Source: Lachnospiraceae bacterium
GTDB lineage: Bacteria > Bacillota > Clostridia > Lachnospirales > Lachnospiraceae
Direction of reading: 5' to 3'
Length of the DNA: 64,000 bases
Assembly (NCBI GenBank): GCA_900199595.1
Contig: FZRB01000013.1
Location: forward strand, 1-64,000
In this document: positions 9,708-18,914 of the stretch, one piece after another
Layout of the letters: every line of letters begins with the position of its first letter
Position numbering within the stretch: position 1 is the first letter of the stretch
The notes under the pieces: generated by a model
The model's database searches: none
The model's input: only the letters and a program-made list of their open reading frames with translations
What the model was told of the DNA's origin: nothing
Made by a program: the position numbers and the translations under genes

Positions 9708-9893
9708 GCAAGCTATAACTCGCAGTCACGAGATGATATACCTGAGAGACTCTACTCTCGTACGGTTCGGGTACCCCTAGCGGTCGCTTCGCTCGCTAAG
9801 CTCTCACTTCGCCTAAAGGCTTGTGAATCGCTAAGCGCCGAGACCCGAAACGGTCTCTCAGGCATACACTCGTGTCCTGCTCAGTTAGCTTGC
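9708..9893. repeat. Structured foldback repeat, copy A
   Basis: A 186-bp element whose two ends pair along most of their length: GCAAGCTA...TAGCTTGC at the tips, then CACGAG...CTCGTG and CCTGAGAGAC...GTCTCTCAGG. The core (about 9766-9857) is nearly identical to that of the element at 30071-30257: a TACCCCTAGCGGTCGC block, a variable hairpin with TAAA loop, then GAATCGCTAAGCGCC and the hairpin GAGACC-CGAAAC-GGTCTC. The outer arms differ completely in sequence from the other copy yet still pair. No coding potential or transposase was seen. Confidence 0.8.
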
Positions 9894-9912
9894 TCGCGAC
9901 GACATGTATATA

Positions 9913-10147
9913 CATGATTTGTGATTAGTATACTCAATGAATCGATAGCTTGATTTTCGTCAAATTCGAAGAGATAGCTTCGCGAGTTATACCGCGAGCG
10001 ATATTGTTTGAAGTCCAAATGCCTTCCTTATATGATAAAGGGCATTTGGACGAGTTAAAGCCGAGCGGTTTTTAACTCGCAGAAGGTGTCTCAAAGAATT
10101 TAGAAAATCACTAGCGTGATTCATGAGTATACTAATCACAAATCATG
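9913..10147. repeat. 235-bp foldback (long imperfect inverted repeat)
   Basis: The outer 30 bases at 9913-9943 and 10118-10147 are exact complements apart from one extra A. The pairing continues inward with interruptions (GATTTTC, AAATTC, GCGAGTTA and ACCGC blocks occur in both arms) to an apex at about 10015-10049, where CCAAATGCC pairs with GGGCATTTGG around a 16-base loop. It lies 20 bp from repeat A. It could be a non-autonomous mobile element or a long structured RNA; no open frame is present. Confidence 0.75.
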
Positions 10148-10180
10148 TCGGAACATATCTATACTCACACCAGCAATAAC

Positions 10181-10209
10181 TTACCTGTCATAAAAAAGTA
10201 TGATATACT
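10181..10209 (+). promoter_or_regulatory. Probable promoter of the Y-family polymerase operon
   Basis: TTACCT and TATACT separated by 17 bases, 31 bases before the ATG, with AGAAAGGAAC as ribosome site. The -35 match is weak. Confidence 0.45.
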
Positions 10210-10239
10210 TATACGAAAGACAGAAAGGAACATCAAGCA

Positions 10240-11619
10240 ATGAGTGAGGAGCGCAAATACATCGCCATAGACTTAAAGTCATTCTACGCCTCTGTAGAAT
10301 GCTTCGAACGTGGTCTGGATCCCCTGACCACGAATCTTGTTGTGGCCGATGAATCACGAACAGATAAAACTATCTGTCTTGCTGTATCTCCATCTCTTAA
10401 AGCATACGGAATATCCGGAAGAGCCCGTCTGTTTGAAGTGAAGAAAACTCTGAATAATTTCGAAAGAAGAACCGGCAGACACGTTGATTTTATAATAGCT
10501 CCGCCACGAATGGCTCTTTATATAAAATATTCAACTATCATTTATAATACCTATCTGGATTTTGTATCCGAAGAGGATATTCATGTCTACAGTATAGATG
10601 AAGTCTTTATTGATGTTACCAGTTATCTCAAGAACTATAAAATGACAGCACACGAGCTTGCTATAACCATGATAAGAAAGGTTCTTCTTGAAACCGGTAT
10701 TACTGCCACAGCAGGCATCGGAACCAACATTTATCTTGCAAAAATAGCTATGGATATTGTTGCGAAACATATGGAAGCTGATTCTGATGGAGTACGTATA
10801 GCAGAACTGGATGAAATGTCATACAGACATATCTTGTGGGGACATAAGCCGATCACAGACTTCTGGAGAATAGGAAGGGGAACTGCCAGACGACTGGCAA
10901 AACTGAATATCTATACTATGGGAGATCTGGCCAGGGAAAGTCTGTTTAATGAAGATTACCTGTATAAGATATTTGGAATCGATGCTGAAATACTGATTGA
11001 CCATGCATGGGGAATCGAACCCACTTTAATGAGTGATATTAAGAACTACCACAGCGACACTAAGTCTCTATCTTCAGGTCAGGTATTAAAAGAGCCTTAC
11101 ACAACTGAAAAGGCGAGAATAATCGTAAGTGAAATGACAGAGAACCTGGTACTTGATATGGTCAGAAAAGGCTATCTTTCTGAGTCCTTTACTCTTGTAA
11201 TCGGGTATGACAGGGAATCTGTAGATAATGATACTTATACCGGAGAAGTCTGTTCAGATTATTACGGACGTGTGGTACCTACTCCCTCTCACGGAACCGC
11301 CTCTTTTGGGAAGCTTACCAGTTCAACTAACCTGATCAGGAATAAAGTTTTAGCTCTTTATGACAGAATAGTTAAGCCGGATATTACTATACGCAGAATA
11401 ACTATAGCTGCAAACAATCTGAAGAATGAAGACAGTACCTACGTTCAGTTTGATATATTTACTGATGTAAAAAAAGAAGAACAGGAAAAGAAACTCCAGA
11501 AGGCCATGATTGAAATACAGGATCGATTTGGCAAAAATGCAATGCTAAAGGGTACGGATCTTCTGGAAGGTGCTACTGCCATCGAAAGAAATTCTCAGAT
11601 AGGAGGTCATAGATCCTGA
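10240..11619 (+). CDS. Y-family DNA polymerase (UvrX/ImpB-MucB-SamB type)
   Basis: A 459-residue translesion polymerase. The catalytic carboxylates are in place: Asp11 in AIDLKSFYASVE and Asp120-Glu121 in YSIDEVFIDVT. A little-finger region follows, and the middle holds the helix-hairpin-helix segment WRIGRGTARRLAKLNI. The opening and the long C-terminal part fit the UvrX/YqjW group of Firmicutes rather than DinB. Predicted role: error-prone synthesis across damaged DNA. It overlaps the next gene by one base, and that partner (YolD-like) supports the assignment. I found no convincing LexA box upstream. Confidence 0.9.
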   Translation: MSEERKYIAIDLKSFYASVECFERGLDPLTTNLVVADESRTDKTICLAVSPSLKAYGISGRARLFEVKKTLNNFERRTGRHVDFIIAPPRMALYIKYSTIIYNTYLDFVSEEDIHVYSIDEVFIDVTSYLKNYKMTAHELAITMIRKVLLETGITATAGIGTNIYLAKIAMDIVAKHMEADSDGVRIAELDEMSYRHILWGHKPITDFWRIGRGTARRLAKLNIYTMGDLARESLFNEDYLYKIFGIDAEILIDHAWGIEPTLMSDIKNYHSDTKSLSSGQVLKEPYTTEKARIIVSEMTENLVLDMVRKGYLSESFTLVIGYDRESVDNDTYTGEVCSDYYGRVVPTPSHGTASFGKLTSSTNLIRNKVLALYDRIVKPDITIRRITIAANNLKNEDSTYVQFDIFTDVKKEEQEKKLQKAMIEIQDRFGKNAMLKGTDLLEGATAIERNSQIGGHRS

Positions 11620-11819
11620 TGGAAAAAGATTATAGCAAAGAATATGCTGATATAATAAATAAAGAACGTCCCCAGCATGATGGAGATGCATTTGAAGCAA
11701 AGCATCCAAGAATGCCAAGGGAAGCCAGAGCCAAGATATTTGCACCCTTTGCTGCTCTTAAGGGACATAATGAAGCCTTAGAAGAAACAGGCAGGACTCA
11801 CGTCCTGCCTGAAGATTGA
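11619..11819 (+). CDS. YolD-like small partner of the Y-family polymerase
   Basis: A 66-residue protein containing HPRMPREARAKIFAPFAALK, typical of the small YolD-like proteins encoded after UvrX-type polymerases in Firmicutes. Its molecular role is not established. The ATG shares its A with the polymerase stop codon (TGATG), so translation is coupled. The last codons lie within a perfect hairpin (AGGCAGGAC-TCAC-GTCCTGCCT, about 11789-11811) that may help end the transcript, though no T-run follows. Confidence 0.8.
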   Translation: MEKDYSKEYADIINKERPQHDGDAFEAKHPRMPREARAKIFAPFAALKGHNEALEETGRTHVLPED

Positions 11820-11839
11820 TCAAAATAATATACACATCT

Positions 11840-12901
11840 TTACATCTGTGTTATTCCTAAAGCAATGAGAACTATGTATCCGATAATCAGAAGAGCATTT
11901 AATATCAGTCCGATTATACCGATTACCCATCCTGCTTTAGCCTTGCCGCCGGTATTTCCGGCATTTATTGCCTGTCTGCTCAGTACCATTCCTACAGGAG
12001 CAAGGATTATTCCCAAACAACAAATAAGAAGTGAGAGAATCGAACATACCAAACCACCGGTAGCTTTACCATCTTCCGGCTGCATATCACCATATGATGT
12101 GGTGTAATTCTGAGCATTGTTATATGTGCCCTGAGACTGATATGATGCCGGCTGACCATATGGTGTCTGCTGTGCTGACTGGCCGTATGGTGTCTGTGCT
12201 GACTGACCATATGGATCCTGTGCTGGCTGTGTTGGCTGTCCGTATGGATCCTGCTGTCCTACCGGCTGTCCATAGGGATCCTGTGCCGGCTGTGTTGGCT
12301 GTCCATATGGATCCTGCTGCCCTGCTGGCTGTCCGTATCCGTATGGATCCTGCTGTATCGGCTGACCATATGGGTCCTGCTGTCCTACTGGCTGTCCATA
12401 TGGATCCTGCTGCATTGGCTGACCGTATGGGTCCTGCTGCATTGGCTGGCCATATGGATTCTGCTGAGCTGGCTGTCCGTATGGATCCTGCTGTCCTACT
12501 GGCTGTCCATATGGGTTCTGCGGTGCAGGATTAATAGGATTACCAAACATATCCACATTATCGTCAAGCTGAAGAGGATCTGAACCCGGCTCTGGTACAG
12601 GCTCCATTGCAGGAGCTTCCGGAGCAGGTACTCCCTCTGAAACAGGTGCTGCTTCAGGAGCTGGTGCAGACTCAGGAATCGGTGCAGACTCTGGAATCGG
12701 TGCAGACTCAGGAATCGGTGCAGACTCTGGAATCGGTGCAGATTCCGGAACCGGTGCCGCATATGGATTCATCTCCACAGGCTGTCCAGCATCTGTATCT
12801 ACAGGCTGTCCATATGGATTAGAATCAAATGGTTCACCATATGAATTAGCATCAAATGGTGAACCGTAAGGATTTTGATTATTCTGATTGTTATCGTCCA
12901 T
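11840..12901 (-). CDS. Pro/Gln/Tyr-repeat protein with C-terminal DUF4190 membrane domain
   Basis: A 353-residue protein in three parts: NPYG-type units (about 1-50), about six PESAPI pentapeptide-like repeats (about 52-85) and about a dozen QDPYGQP repeats (about 130-265), followed by a DUF4190-type domain with two membrane helices (about 285-350, [14 protein letters not shown] and [20 protein letters not shown]). The repeats are low-complexity, on the cytoplasmic side if the two helices form a hairpin. No function is known; such domains occur in many Gram-positive envelope proteins. Ribosome site GGAGG precedes the ATG. The repeats are visible in the DNA (12180-12500) and probably vary in copy number. 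Confidence 0.75.
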   Translation of the reverse strand: MDDNNQNNQNPYGSPFDANSYGEPFDSNPYGQPVDTDAGQPVEMNPYAAPVPESAPIPESAPIPESAPIPESAPIPESAPAPEAAPVSEGVPAPEAPAMEPVPEPGSDPLQLDDNVDMFGNPINPAPQNPYGQPVGQQDPYGQPAQQNPYGQPMQQDPYGQPMQQDPYGQPVGQQDPYGQPIQQDPYGYGQPAGQQDPYGQPTQPAQDPYGQPVGQQDPYGQPTQPAQDPYGQSAQTPYGQSAQQTPYGQPASYQSQGTYNNAQNYTTSYGDMQPEDGKATGGLVCSILSLLICCLGIILAPVGMVLSRQAINAGNTGGKAKAGWVIGIIGLILNALLIIGYIVLIALGITQM

Positions 12902-12965
12902 TTTGTTACCTCCGTTACTTTTTTACATTATTTCTTGCAGTAACTCATATGGTAACATTGTATAT

Positions 12966-13205
12966 TTATACTTTTTCTTTGTCAACTTCGGTTTTAGGTT
13001 TTCTACTTACTATAAAGCTTCGTATCGAGTAACATATAAATGCTACACCGACCAGCAGGAAGATAGCGCCAATTATAGTAAATAGAAAACCTTTACCGGA
13101 TAACTCTCCACTACCGAATAATTTAACGGCCAGGTAAATCATGTACAAAGATACCAGACCACGGGTAATTAATTTTGTTAATTCCTTATCAGGTGCGTTG
13201 TTCAT
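12966..13205 (-). CDS. Small two-helix membrane protein
   Basis: A 79-residue protein with a charged N-terminus, membrane helices at about 13-30 and 40-63 and a basic tail. I recognise no family. AAGGAG lies 5 bases before the ATG, which supports a real gene. It precedes the DUF4190 gene by 64 bp on the same strand and may share its transcript. Confidence 0.6.
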   Translation of the reverse strand: MNNAPDKELTKLITRGLVSLYMIYLAVKLFGSGELSGKGFLFTIIGAIFLLVGVAFICYSIRSFIVSRKPKTEVDKEKV

Positions 13206-13269
13206 ACTATCTCCTTGATTTTAAAGAGGGTTTTTTTGTGATTTTTGAGACTTTTCTGTCGTATATATA

Positions 13270-13295
13270 TGCAGTGAGTGAAAACACTCACTGCA
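13270..13295. terminator. Strong hairpin after the sugar-importer permease
   Basis: TGCAGTGAGTG and its complement form an 11-bp stem around a 4-base loop between the permease stop and the next gene. It lacks an adjacent T-run on the minus strand, so it may be a transcript-end stabiliser instead of a classical terminator. Confidence 0.5.
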
Positions 13296-13323
13296 TAATA
13301 ATCATTTTTATTATTTTAATTCA

Positions 13324-14478
13324 TCATGACTTTCCAGTCTTATGATTAGATACTACGTCGAAGATAACGGCTACCAGGAGAACTGCTCCCTTTACTACAT
13401 ACTGCCACTGATCTGGCAGACCATAGATTGACATACCCTGGTTGATAACACCGAGGAGAATAGCTCCGACCATGATTCCAGGTACGTTACCTGAACCACC
13501 GTATGCAGAAGCTCCACCGATGAAGCAGGATGCGATAGCGTCCATCTCGTATGAATTACCCATGTTACCATCAACAGATCCGATACGCGCTGCAACAAGG
13601 AGTCCTGAGAAACCTGCGAGTACGCTCATAAGGAAGTATGCCCAGAAGTAAACCTTTCTTGGGTCAATACCTGAAAGCTTTGTTGCTTTCTCATTACCAC
13701 CGACTGCATAGAAGTAACGACCGAATACAGTAGATGATGTGATAAATGCGAATGTACAAACTACGATGAGAATCCAGATAAGCATTACAGGGATTCCCTT
13801 GTACTGTGAAAGTTTATAAGCATAGATGATTATAAGTACATCTATAACTGCCATCTTAATGATTGATGAAGCTGATGATGTCTGATAACCCTGCTTTTTC
13901 TTCTTAGCAAGATTTAATACTGTAAATACCATAAGTCCTATAGCTACTACGATACCAACGATAAGAGCTGACTTACAATCATTCTTCTGATCAAGACCAG
14001 GTATGTTGATATATGATGTGAAAAGATTTAAGAATGCAGGATTCATGATACTTATTGTTCTTGAATCAAGCACGACTCTGGCAAGTCCTCTGAAGAGGAA
14101 CATACCTGCAAGTGTACAGATGAATGGAGGAATATGTATATAACCTACCAGCCATCCCTGCCATACACCGATAACAATAGATGTTATCATTGATACAAGT
14201 ATTGCGATTGCCGGAGCGTATCCGCTATCCATCATTTTTGCAGCAAGTGCTGCTGAAAGACAAAGTGTAGAACCTACTGAAAGGTCTACGTTACCACCTG
14301 TCAGGATACATAAAAGCATTCCACATGCCATTACTAAAACGTATGCATTCTGAAGCAAGAGGTTTGATATGTTCTGAGCTAATACCAGCTTTCCACCGGT
14401 TAGTATGGTAAAGAATATAAATACTACTACCAATGCTATAACCATGGTGTATTTCTTTATAAATGTTTTGACATTCAT
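13324..14478 (-). CDS. mmsB: Multiple-monosaccharide ABC transporter permease
   Basis: A 384-residue membrane permease with about ten helices, matching the GguB/MmsB/XylH branch of the sugar ABC family: ILTGGNVDLSVGSTLCLSAALAA near the start (the ribose/xylose permease signature) and a late GLLVAARIGSVDGNMGNSYE-like segment followed by GGASAYGGSGNV. It would form the channel for monosaccharides delivered by the binding protein and driven by the ATPase, whose genes precede it in the same operon (15-bp gap). Ribosome site AAGGAGGAG. Confidence 0.9.
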   Translation of the reverse strand: MNVKTFIKKYTMVIALVVVFIFFTILTGGKLVLAQNISNLLLQNAYVLVMACGMLLCILTGGNVDLSVGSTLCLSAALAAKMMDSGYAPAIAILVSMITSIVIGVWQGWLVGYIHIPPFICTLAGMFLFRGLARVVLDSRTISIMNPAFLNLFTSYINIPGLDQKNDCKSALIVGIVVAIGLMVFTVLNLAKKKKQGYQTSSASSIIKMAVIDVLIIIYAYKLSQYKGIPVMLIWILIVVCTFAFITSSTVFGRYFYAVGGNEKATKLSGIDPRKVYFWAYFLMSVLAGFSGLLVAARIGSVDGNMGNSYEMDAIASCFIGGASAYGGSGNVPGIMVGAILLGVINQGMSIYGLPDQWQYVVKGAVLLVAVIFDVVSNHKTGKS

Positions 14479-14493
14479 TTCTACTCCTCCTTA

Positions 14494-16035
14494 TTATTTG
14501 GATGTTCCATGGGAGAGTATTGCACTCATGATCTTCTCCTGAGTTGCTTCTTCTGCCATAAACTCTCCAACGATTTCGCCTTCATTCATTACATAGATAC
14601 GATCGCACATTCCCAGAAGCTCCGGCAGCTCTGACGAAATCATGACAACCGCCTTACCCTGAGCAACCATATCATTCATTATGCAATATATCTCATACTT
14701 AGCACCAACGTCGATACCACGGGTTGGTTCATCAAGTATCAGAACATCAGGTTCCGCAAACATCCACTTTGACAGAAGAACCTTCTGCTGATTACCACCT
14801 GACAGATTTCCAACAGCCTGATCTACACTAGGAGTTTTGGTTTTCATGGCTTTTACATATTCCATAGCAACCTTTTTCTCCTTAATGAAATCTATAATTC
14901 CATTATTGGAAACCTTTTCCATCTTAGCCATGGTGGTATTCCATGCTATCGTATCTGACAGAACAAGACCATTTGTCTTTCTGTCTTCTGTAACATATGC
15001 AAGTCCATGAGCTATGGCATCATGCTCATTCTTAAGCTTTACTTCCTGCCCCTTTATATACTCCTGACCTGATATGTTGCTTCCGTAGCTCTTACCGAAA
15101 AGTGACATAGCCAGCTCTGTTCTTCCTGCTCCCTGCAGTCCTGAGAAACCAACGATTTCTCCCTTATGAACCTTAAAGCTTACATTTCTATCCATACATT
15201 TTTCGGTATATACCGGATGGAAAACAGTCCAGTTTCTGGCCTCAAATGCGACCTCACTGCTAACATGATGCTCACGTGAAGGATAACGGTCTGTAAGCTC
15301 TCTACCAACCATTCCTTTTATGATACGATCTTCATCTATGTTATGCTCGTGATTATCTATTGTCTCGATGGTTGAACCATCTCTGACTACTGTAATTCTG
15401 TCTGCGCAGTAAGAAACCTCATTAAGCTTATGAGTAATAATGATAGAAGTAAGTCCTTCTTCCTTAAACCCAAGCAGCATGTCAAGAAGCATCTTTGAAT
15501 CTTCTTCGTTAAGAGATGATGTAGGCTCATCGAGAATAAGAAGCTTAACGTTCTTTGAAAGAGCCTTTGCTATCTCTACCAACTGCTGTTTTCCGGTTCC
15601 TATATCTTTGATCAAAACTGAAGGGCTTTCCTTAAGACCAACTCTCTTCATCTGTTCGCCGGCCTTACCGAAGGTTTCACCCCAGTTAATTTTTCCCATT
15701 TTATTAGCTCTTTCGTTTCCGAGGAACATATTTTCTGCTATAGTAAGTTCCGGGATAAGAGCAAGTTCCTGATGTATAATAACTATTCCAAGTTCTTCAC
15801 TGTCATGAATATTATGAAATTCACATTCTTTACCGTTATAGATGATATTACCTGTGTACTCTCCAAATGGAATTGTGCCTGAGAGAACATTCATAAGTGT
15901 TGATTTACCGGCACCATTCTCCCCTACCAACGCATGTATTTCACCACGCTCAACCTGAAGATTAACATTATCAAGCGCTTTAACACCGGGATAAAGTTTG
16001 GTAATTTCTTTCATCTCTAATATATAATCAGACAA
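14494..16035 (-). CDS. mmsA: Multiple-monosaccharide ABC transporter ATP-binding protein
   Basis: A 513-residue double ATPase of the MglA/XylG/GguA type. The first half has Walker A GENGAGKS, signature [14 protein letters not shown] and Walker B LLILDEPT; the second half has the usual degenerate Walker A (GLQGAGRTE) and a good signature [11 protein letters not shown] with [15 protein letters not shown]. It energises import through MmsB. The start is TTG, 7 bases after GAGGAGG. A terminator-like hairpin separates it from the binding-protein gene upstream, so the binding protein should be made in excess. Confidence 0.92.
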   Translation of the reverse strand: MSDYILEMKEITKLYPGVKALDNVNLQVERGEIHALVGENGAGKSTLMNVLSGTIPFGEYTGNIIYNGKECEFHNIHDSEELGIVIIHQELALIPELTIAENMFLGNERANKMGKINWGETFGKAGEQMKRVGLKESPSVLIKDIGTGKQQLVEIAKALSKNVKLLILDEPTSSLNEEDSKMLLDMLLGFKEEGLTSIIITHKLNEVSYCADRITVVRDGSTIETIDNHEHNIDEDRIIKGMVGRELTDRYPSREHHVSSEVAFEARNWTVFHPVYTEKCMDRNVSFKVHKGEIVGFSGLQGAGRTELAMSLFGKSYGSNISGQEYIKGQEVKLKNEHDAIAHGLAYVTEDRKTNGLVLSDTIAWNTTMAKMEKVSNNGIIDFIKEKKVAMEYVKAMKTKTPSVDQAVGNLSGGNQQKVLLSKWMFAEPDVLILDEPTRGIDVGAKYEIYCIMNDMVAQGKAVVMISSELPELLGMCDRIYVMNEGEIVGEFMAEEATQEKIMSAILSHGTSK

Positions 16036-16088
16036 ATCATTACCTCCTCTCCTATGATAATTTACGAACTATTTACTTTTTTTCTGTT

Positions 16089-16127
16089 TTAAAAAATGGC
16101 TCCTGGGTCTTTCGACCCAGGTCCATT
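16089..16127 (-). terminator. Intra-operon attenuator between binding protein and ATPase genes
   Basis: On the minus strand AATGGACCTGGGTC pairs with GACCCAGGAGCCATT around GAAA and is followed by a run of T. Position between the binding-protein stop and the ATPase start fits partial termination that favours the binding protein. Confidence 0.75.
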
Positions 16128-16150
16128 TATTACTTAATTTATACTATTTA

Positions 16151-17404
16151 TTAGTTTGTAGGATGTGGATAACCATTTTCGTCCATTGTGTAGTATCCTG
16201 TATCAACAAGTTCCTTCTGAAGGTTGTCTTTTGTAACAACTGTAGGAACAAGAAGGTATGAAGGGATGATTCCTGTACCATTGTCATATGAAGATGTATC
16301 ATATGCACAATCGAAGCTCCATCCTGCATTGTCGATAAGGCTAGCGTCAGGTGTCTGTCCACTAAGGATAGCTACACCAAGGTCAAGTGTAGCAACTGCC
16401 TCGTTAGCAACTGCCTTATAAACTGTCATTGTCTGCTTTCCATCTACAAGGTTAGCAAGGTTAGCCTCGTCACCGTCCTGTCCAGTAACGATAACTGAGT
16501 TTGTTCCAGCATAGTCAGTAGATATAGCCTGTGTAACACCAAGCGCTGTTGAGTCGTTTGAGCAAAGTGCAACGTCAAGCTGTGTTCCGTCTGAATAGTT
16601 AGAACCAAGGATGTTCTGGAATCTTGACATAGCTGTTGCTGTATCCCAAGACTTTGTAGCAACCTGATCAAATGATGTCTGTCCTGAAGGAACTACAAGT
16701 GTTCCCTTGTCGATGTATGGCTTAAGAACATCAAATGCACCATTGAAGAAGAATCCTGCATTGTTATCAGCTGGATCACCGGCTGTAAACTCAATGTTGA
16801 AAGGACCTTTTGCGTTGTCAAGGTCAAGCTGATCTCTTACGAATTCACCCTGAAGCTTACCAACTGTGTAGTTATCAAATGATACATAGTAGCTAACTGC
16901 GTCTGTGTTCATGATAAGACGGTCATAGGAGATAACTGGAATGTTCTCTTCCTTAGCTTCTGCAAGAACCTGTGAAAGTGACTCACCATCGATAGCTGCG
17001 ATAACGAGAAGATCAACTCCGTCTGCGATAAGACCTTCAATATCCTTAACCTGCTGATCGATCTTGTTGTCTGAGTAAGTAAGTGAAACTTCATATCCCT
17101 TACCCTCGAACTGCTCCTGAAGATATGAACCATCACGATTCCATCTCTCGAGAGACTTTGTAGGCATTGCGATACCAACTTTCTTTCCGCCTGCATCCTC
17201 TGAAGCGCTGTCATCAGCTGCTGTATCATCAGCTGCTGTATCGTCTGCTGCAGTGTCATCAGCTGCTGCTTCTGTAGCTGCCTCTGTTACTGTCTCAGCA
17301 TCATCATTTGATGATGTTGTATCAGCAGCGCCGCCACAACCTGTCATTAAACTTGCTACCATTGCTGTACCCAGAACAGCAGCTAAAAACTTTCTCTTAA
17401 ACAT
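16151..17404 (-). CDS. chvE: Monosaccharide-binding lipoprotein of the sugar ABC importer (ChvE-like)
   Basis: A 417-residue lipoprotein. The signal peptide ends in the lipobox LMTGC, then an acidic Ala/Asp/Thr linker (three ADDTAADD-type repeats, about 35-75) tethers a type-1 periplasmic binding fold beginning KKVGIAMPTKSLERWNRDG. Segments IAAIDGESL, ISYDRLIMNTDAVSYYVSFDN and CSNDSTALGV match the ChvE/MmsE group, which captures several aldoses. The start at 17404 is chosen because GAGGAGG lies 9-10 bases upstream and the lipobox then falls at the normal distance; an upstream in-frame TTG would add 45 unlikely residues. First gene of the importer operon. Confidence 0.9.
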   Translation of the reverse strand: MFKRKFLAAVLGTAMVASLMTGCGGAADTTSSNDDAETVTEAATEAAADDTAADDTAADDTAADDSASEDAGGKKVGIAMPTKSLERWNRDGSYLQEQFEGKGYEVSLTYSDNKIDQQVKDIEGLIADGVDLLVIAAIDGESLSQVLAEAKEENIPVISYDRLIMNTDAVSYYVSFDNYTVGKLQGEFVRDQLDLDNAKGPFNIEFTAGDPADNNAGFFFNGAFDVLKPYIDKGTLVVPSGQTSFDQVATKSWDTATAMSRFQNILGSNYSDGTQLDVALCSNDSTALGVTQAISTDYAGTNSVIVTGQDGDEANLANLVDGKQTMTVYKAVANEAVATLDLGVAILSGQTPDASLIDNAGWSFDCAYDTSSYDNGTGIIPSYLLVPTVVTKDNLQKELVDTGYYTMDENGYPHPTN

Positions 17405-17569
17405 AATTAAAAACCTCCTCTTTGTTTTAATTTGCATTGTTTTGAGATCAGTTCTAAAAACTTTAGAAACTGTAACAAAGTTCCTATGGATGCATATTAA
17501 CACAAAACAAATAGCAATAGGTTGTTTAGATTCTTTCAATTTTTGACATTAATTTGATATTAATGACAT

Positions 17570-17620
17570 AAAAATAGCACAATGTTGTCATCATTTTATA
17601 CTAATGACAATATTGTGCTA
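17570..17620 (-). terminator. Terminator after the second sugar-binding lipoprotein
   Basis: TAGCACAAT-rich arms of 17 bases (one mismatch) around a 13-base loop, followed on the minus strand by TTTTT. It overlaps the end of the upstream lipoprotein gene region and separates that gene from the importer operon. Confidence 0.7.
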
Positions 17621-17626
17621 CTAAAA

Positions 17627-18697
17627 TCAATCTACTACGTTAAGATATACATCATCCTTGGTATGGAAACCTGATTCTATAACTGTTTCATCTATATTAT
17701 CCTTTGTAACCGCTATAGGATCCAGAAATACATATGGCACCTCATTGGTTCCGTCTGAAATAGTATTGGTTACTCCCGATAGTTCTTTATTCTTTGCAAG
17801 CTGTACTGCATATTCGGCTGCTGCCTGTGCCAGTTTCTCAACCGGCTTATAAACTGTCATGACCTGAGTTCCTTCGACAACTCTCTGACAAGCCTCCAGA
17901 TCTGCATCCTGACCAACTATCTTTATTTTCCCGGCGAGTCTTGCTTCTGCAAGTGTCCTTATTACTCTGGTTGCGATATTATCATTACCACACATAATGG
18001 CGTCCACGCCATTTATTTCATTCAGATGTTCACTCAGATAACCGGCTGCCTCCTCAGCCTTCCAGTTAGGTGTATGGAAGTTATCAGTTATCTCAACATT
18101 ATTTTCCCGCATAACTTTTTTGAAGGATGTAGTTATCATCGATACATTATGATCCTCTTCCGGTCCGGAAAGCATCAGTACTTTCTTGTTCGGAAGACCT
18201 GCATCCACCAGAGCCTGTCCCATGAGTTCTCCTACCTTCTCATTATCAAAGGATATATACAGATCTACATTAGAATTCATTATAAGTCTGTCATAGGCTA
18301 TTACCGGAATTCCGGCCATATGTGCTTTATCAATCACTTCACTCAGACTGTTTGAATCGATACACACGATTACCAGCGCATCCACATTTTTATCTATCAG
18401 ATACTGTATCTGCTGCTTCTGGGTTTCAATATCTCCATTTGCATTTTGTATATTTACATCAGCATTGCTTTCATATTCTTTTATCTTTGCGACAAACACA
18501 TCACAGTCTCTCTGCCAGCGTTCTATGATTAATGAGTCTATGCTCATCCCAATGGTGAGTTTATCAGGATCATTTTTTGCATCCTCCTCGTCTGACGTGT
18601 CAGCGCCGCCACAGGCTGAGAGGCTGGAGACCAAGAGAATAGCAACAAGAATCGGGATAAGTCTTTTAATAAATCTTCTTTTTTTATATATCCTCAT
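17627..18697 (-). CDS. Second sugar-binding lipoprotein (XylF/RbsB-like)
   Basis: A 356-residue lipoprotein (lipobox LSAC at about 28-31) with a type-1 periplasmic binding domain: KLTIGMSIDSLIIERWQRD, the DALVIVCIDSNSL and VIAYDRLIMNSNVDLYISFDN segments, and MCGNDNIA near the hinge. It is a paralogue of the ChvE-like protein but lacks the acidic linker. Its gene lies between the YesN regulator and the importer operon and ends in its own terminator, so it may serve as an alternative receptor for the same permease or as a ligand presenter to the sensor. Start ATG at 18697 chosen over an in-frame TTG 9 bases upstream; AAAGGG serves either. Confidence 0.82.
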   Translation of the reverse strand: MRIYKKRRFIKRLIPILVAILLVSSLSACGGADTSDEEDAKNDPDKLTIGMSIDSLIIERWQRDCDVFVAKIKEYESNADVNIQNANGDIETQKQQIQYLIDKNVDALVIVCIDSNSLSEVIDKAHMAGIPVIAYDRLIMNSNVDLYISFDNEKVGELMGQALVDAGLPNKKVLMLSGPEEDHNVSMITTSFKKVMRENNVEITDNFHTPNWKAEEAAGYLSEHLNEINGVDAIMCGNDNIATRVIRTLAEARLAGKIKIVGQDADLEACQRVVEGTQVMTVYKPVEKLAQAAAEYAVQLAKNKELSGVTNTISDGTNEVPYVFLDPIAVTKDNIDETVIESGFHTKDDVYLNVVD

Positions 18698-18722
18698 TTT
18701 AAACAAAAACCCTTTCTATATA

Positions 18723-18905
18723 ATTCACAGTAACTTATCCTTAATTCGGAAAATCCGTGCTTCGCACTCTACCGTCTGCTTCGCAGACTATTTTCCTCAT
18801 GTCGGTTAAGTTCCTGCTTCGCAGGTACGATCTGCATTATCATAATTATTCCTTTGCCTGCAAGCAGTCACGTCATAATTATGATAATGCAGATCTACTG
18901 TGAAT
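18723..18905. repeat. 183-bp foldback with terminal inverted repeats
   Basis: Ends are exact complements (ATTCACAGTA at 18723-18732, TACTGTGAAT at 18896-18905). Inside are three hairpins with TTC loops (GTGC/GCAC, GTCTGC/GCAGAC, CCTGC/GCAGG) and a perfect 21-bp inverted repeat (18829-18849 with 18875-18895) around a 25-base loop. It fills the gap between the YesN regulator and the second binding-lipoprotein gene. Either a non-autonomous mobile element or a structured leader; no T-run follows the large stem. Confidence 0.75.
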
Positions 18906-18914
18906 AGTAACATA

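Larger units (their letters stand above)
9597..10239. other. Divergent intergenic region occupied by two foldback elements
   Basis: No protein-coding gene is apparent. The region lies between the start sites of the EAL gene (minus) and the Y-family polymerase gene (plus). From left to right it holds the EAL-gene leader, repeat element A (9708-9893), a 235-bp foldback (9913-10147) and the polymerase promoter (10181-10209). Confidence 0.7.

Noticed and set aside
9708-10147. Insertion sequence
   Set aside because: No transposase frame exists in or near the foldbacks; at most non-autonomous elements.
10150-10165. Possible LexA box (GAACATAT half-site) before the Y-family polymerase
   Set aside because: The second half does not match GTTC; an SOS link is plausible biologically but not supported by this sequence.
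12094-12534. Long plus-strand open frame rich in MDP repeats
   Set aside because: It is the antisense shadow of the QDPYGQP codon repeats of the DUF4190 gene; no ribosome site and composition dictated by the repeat.
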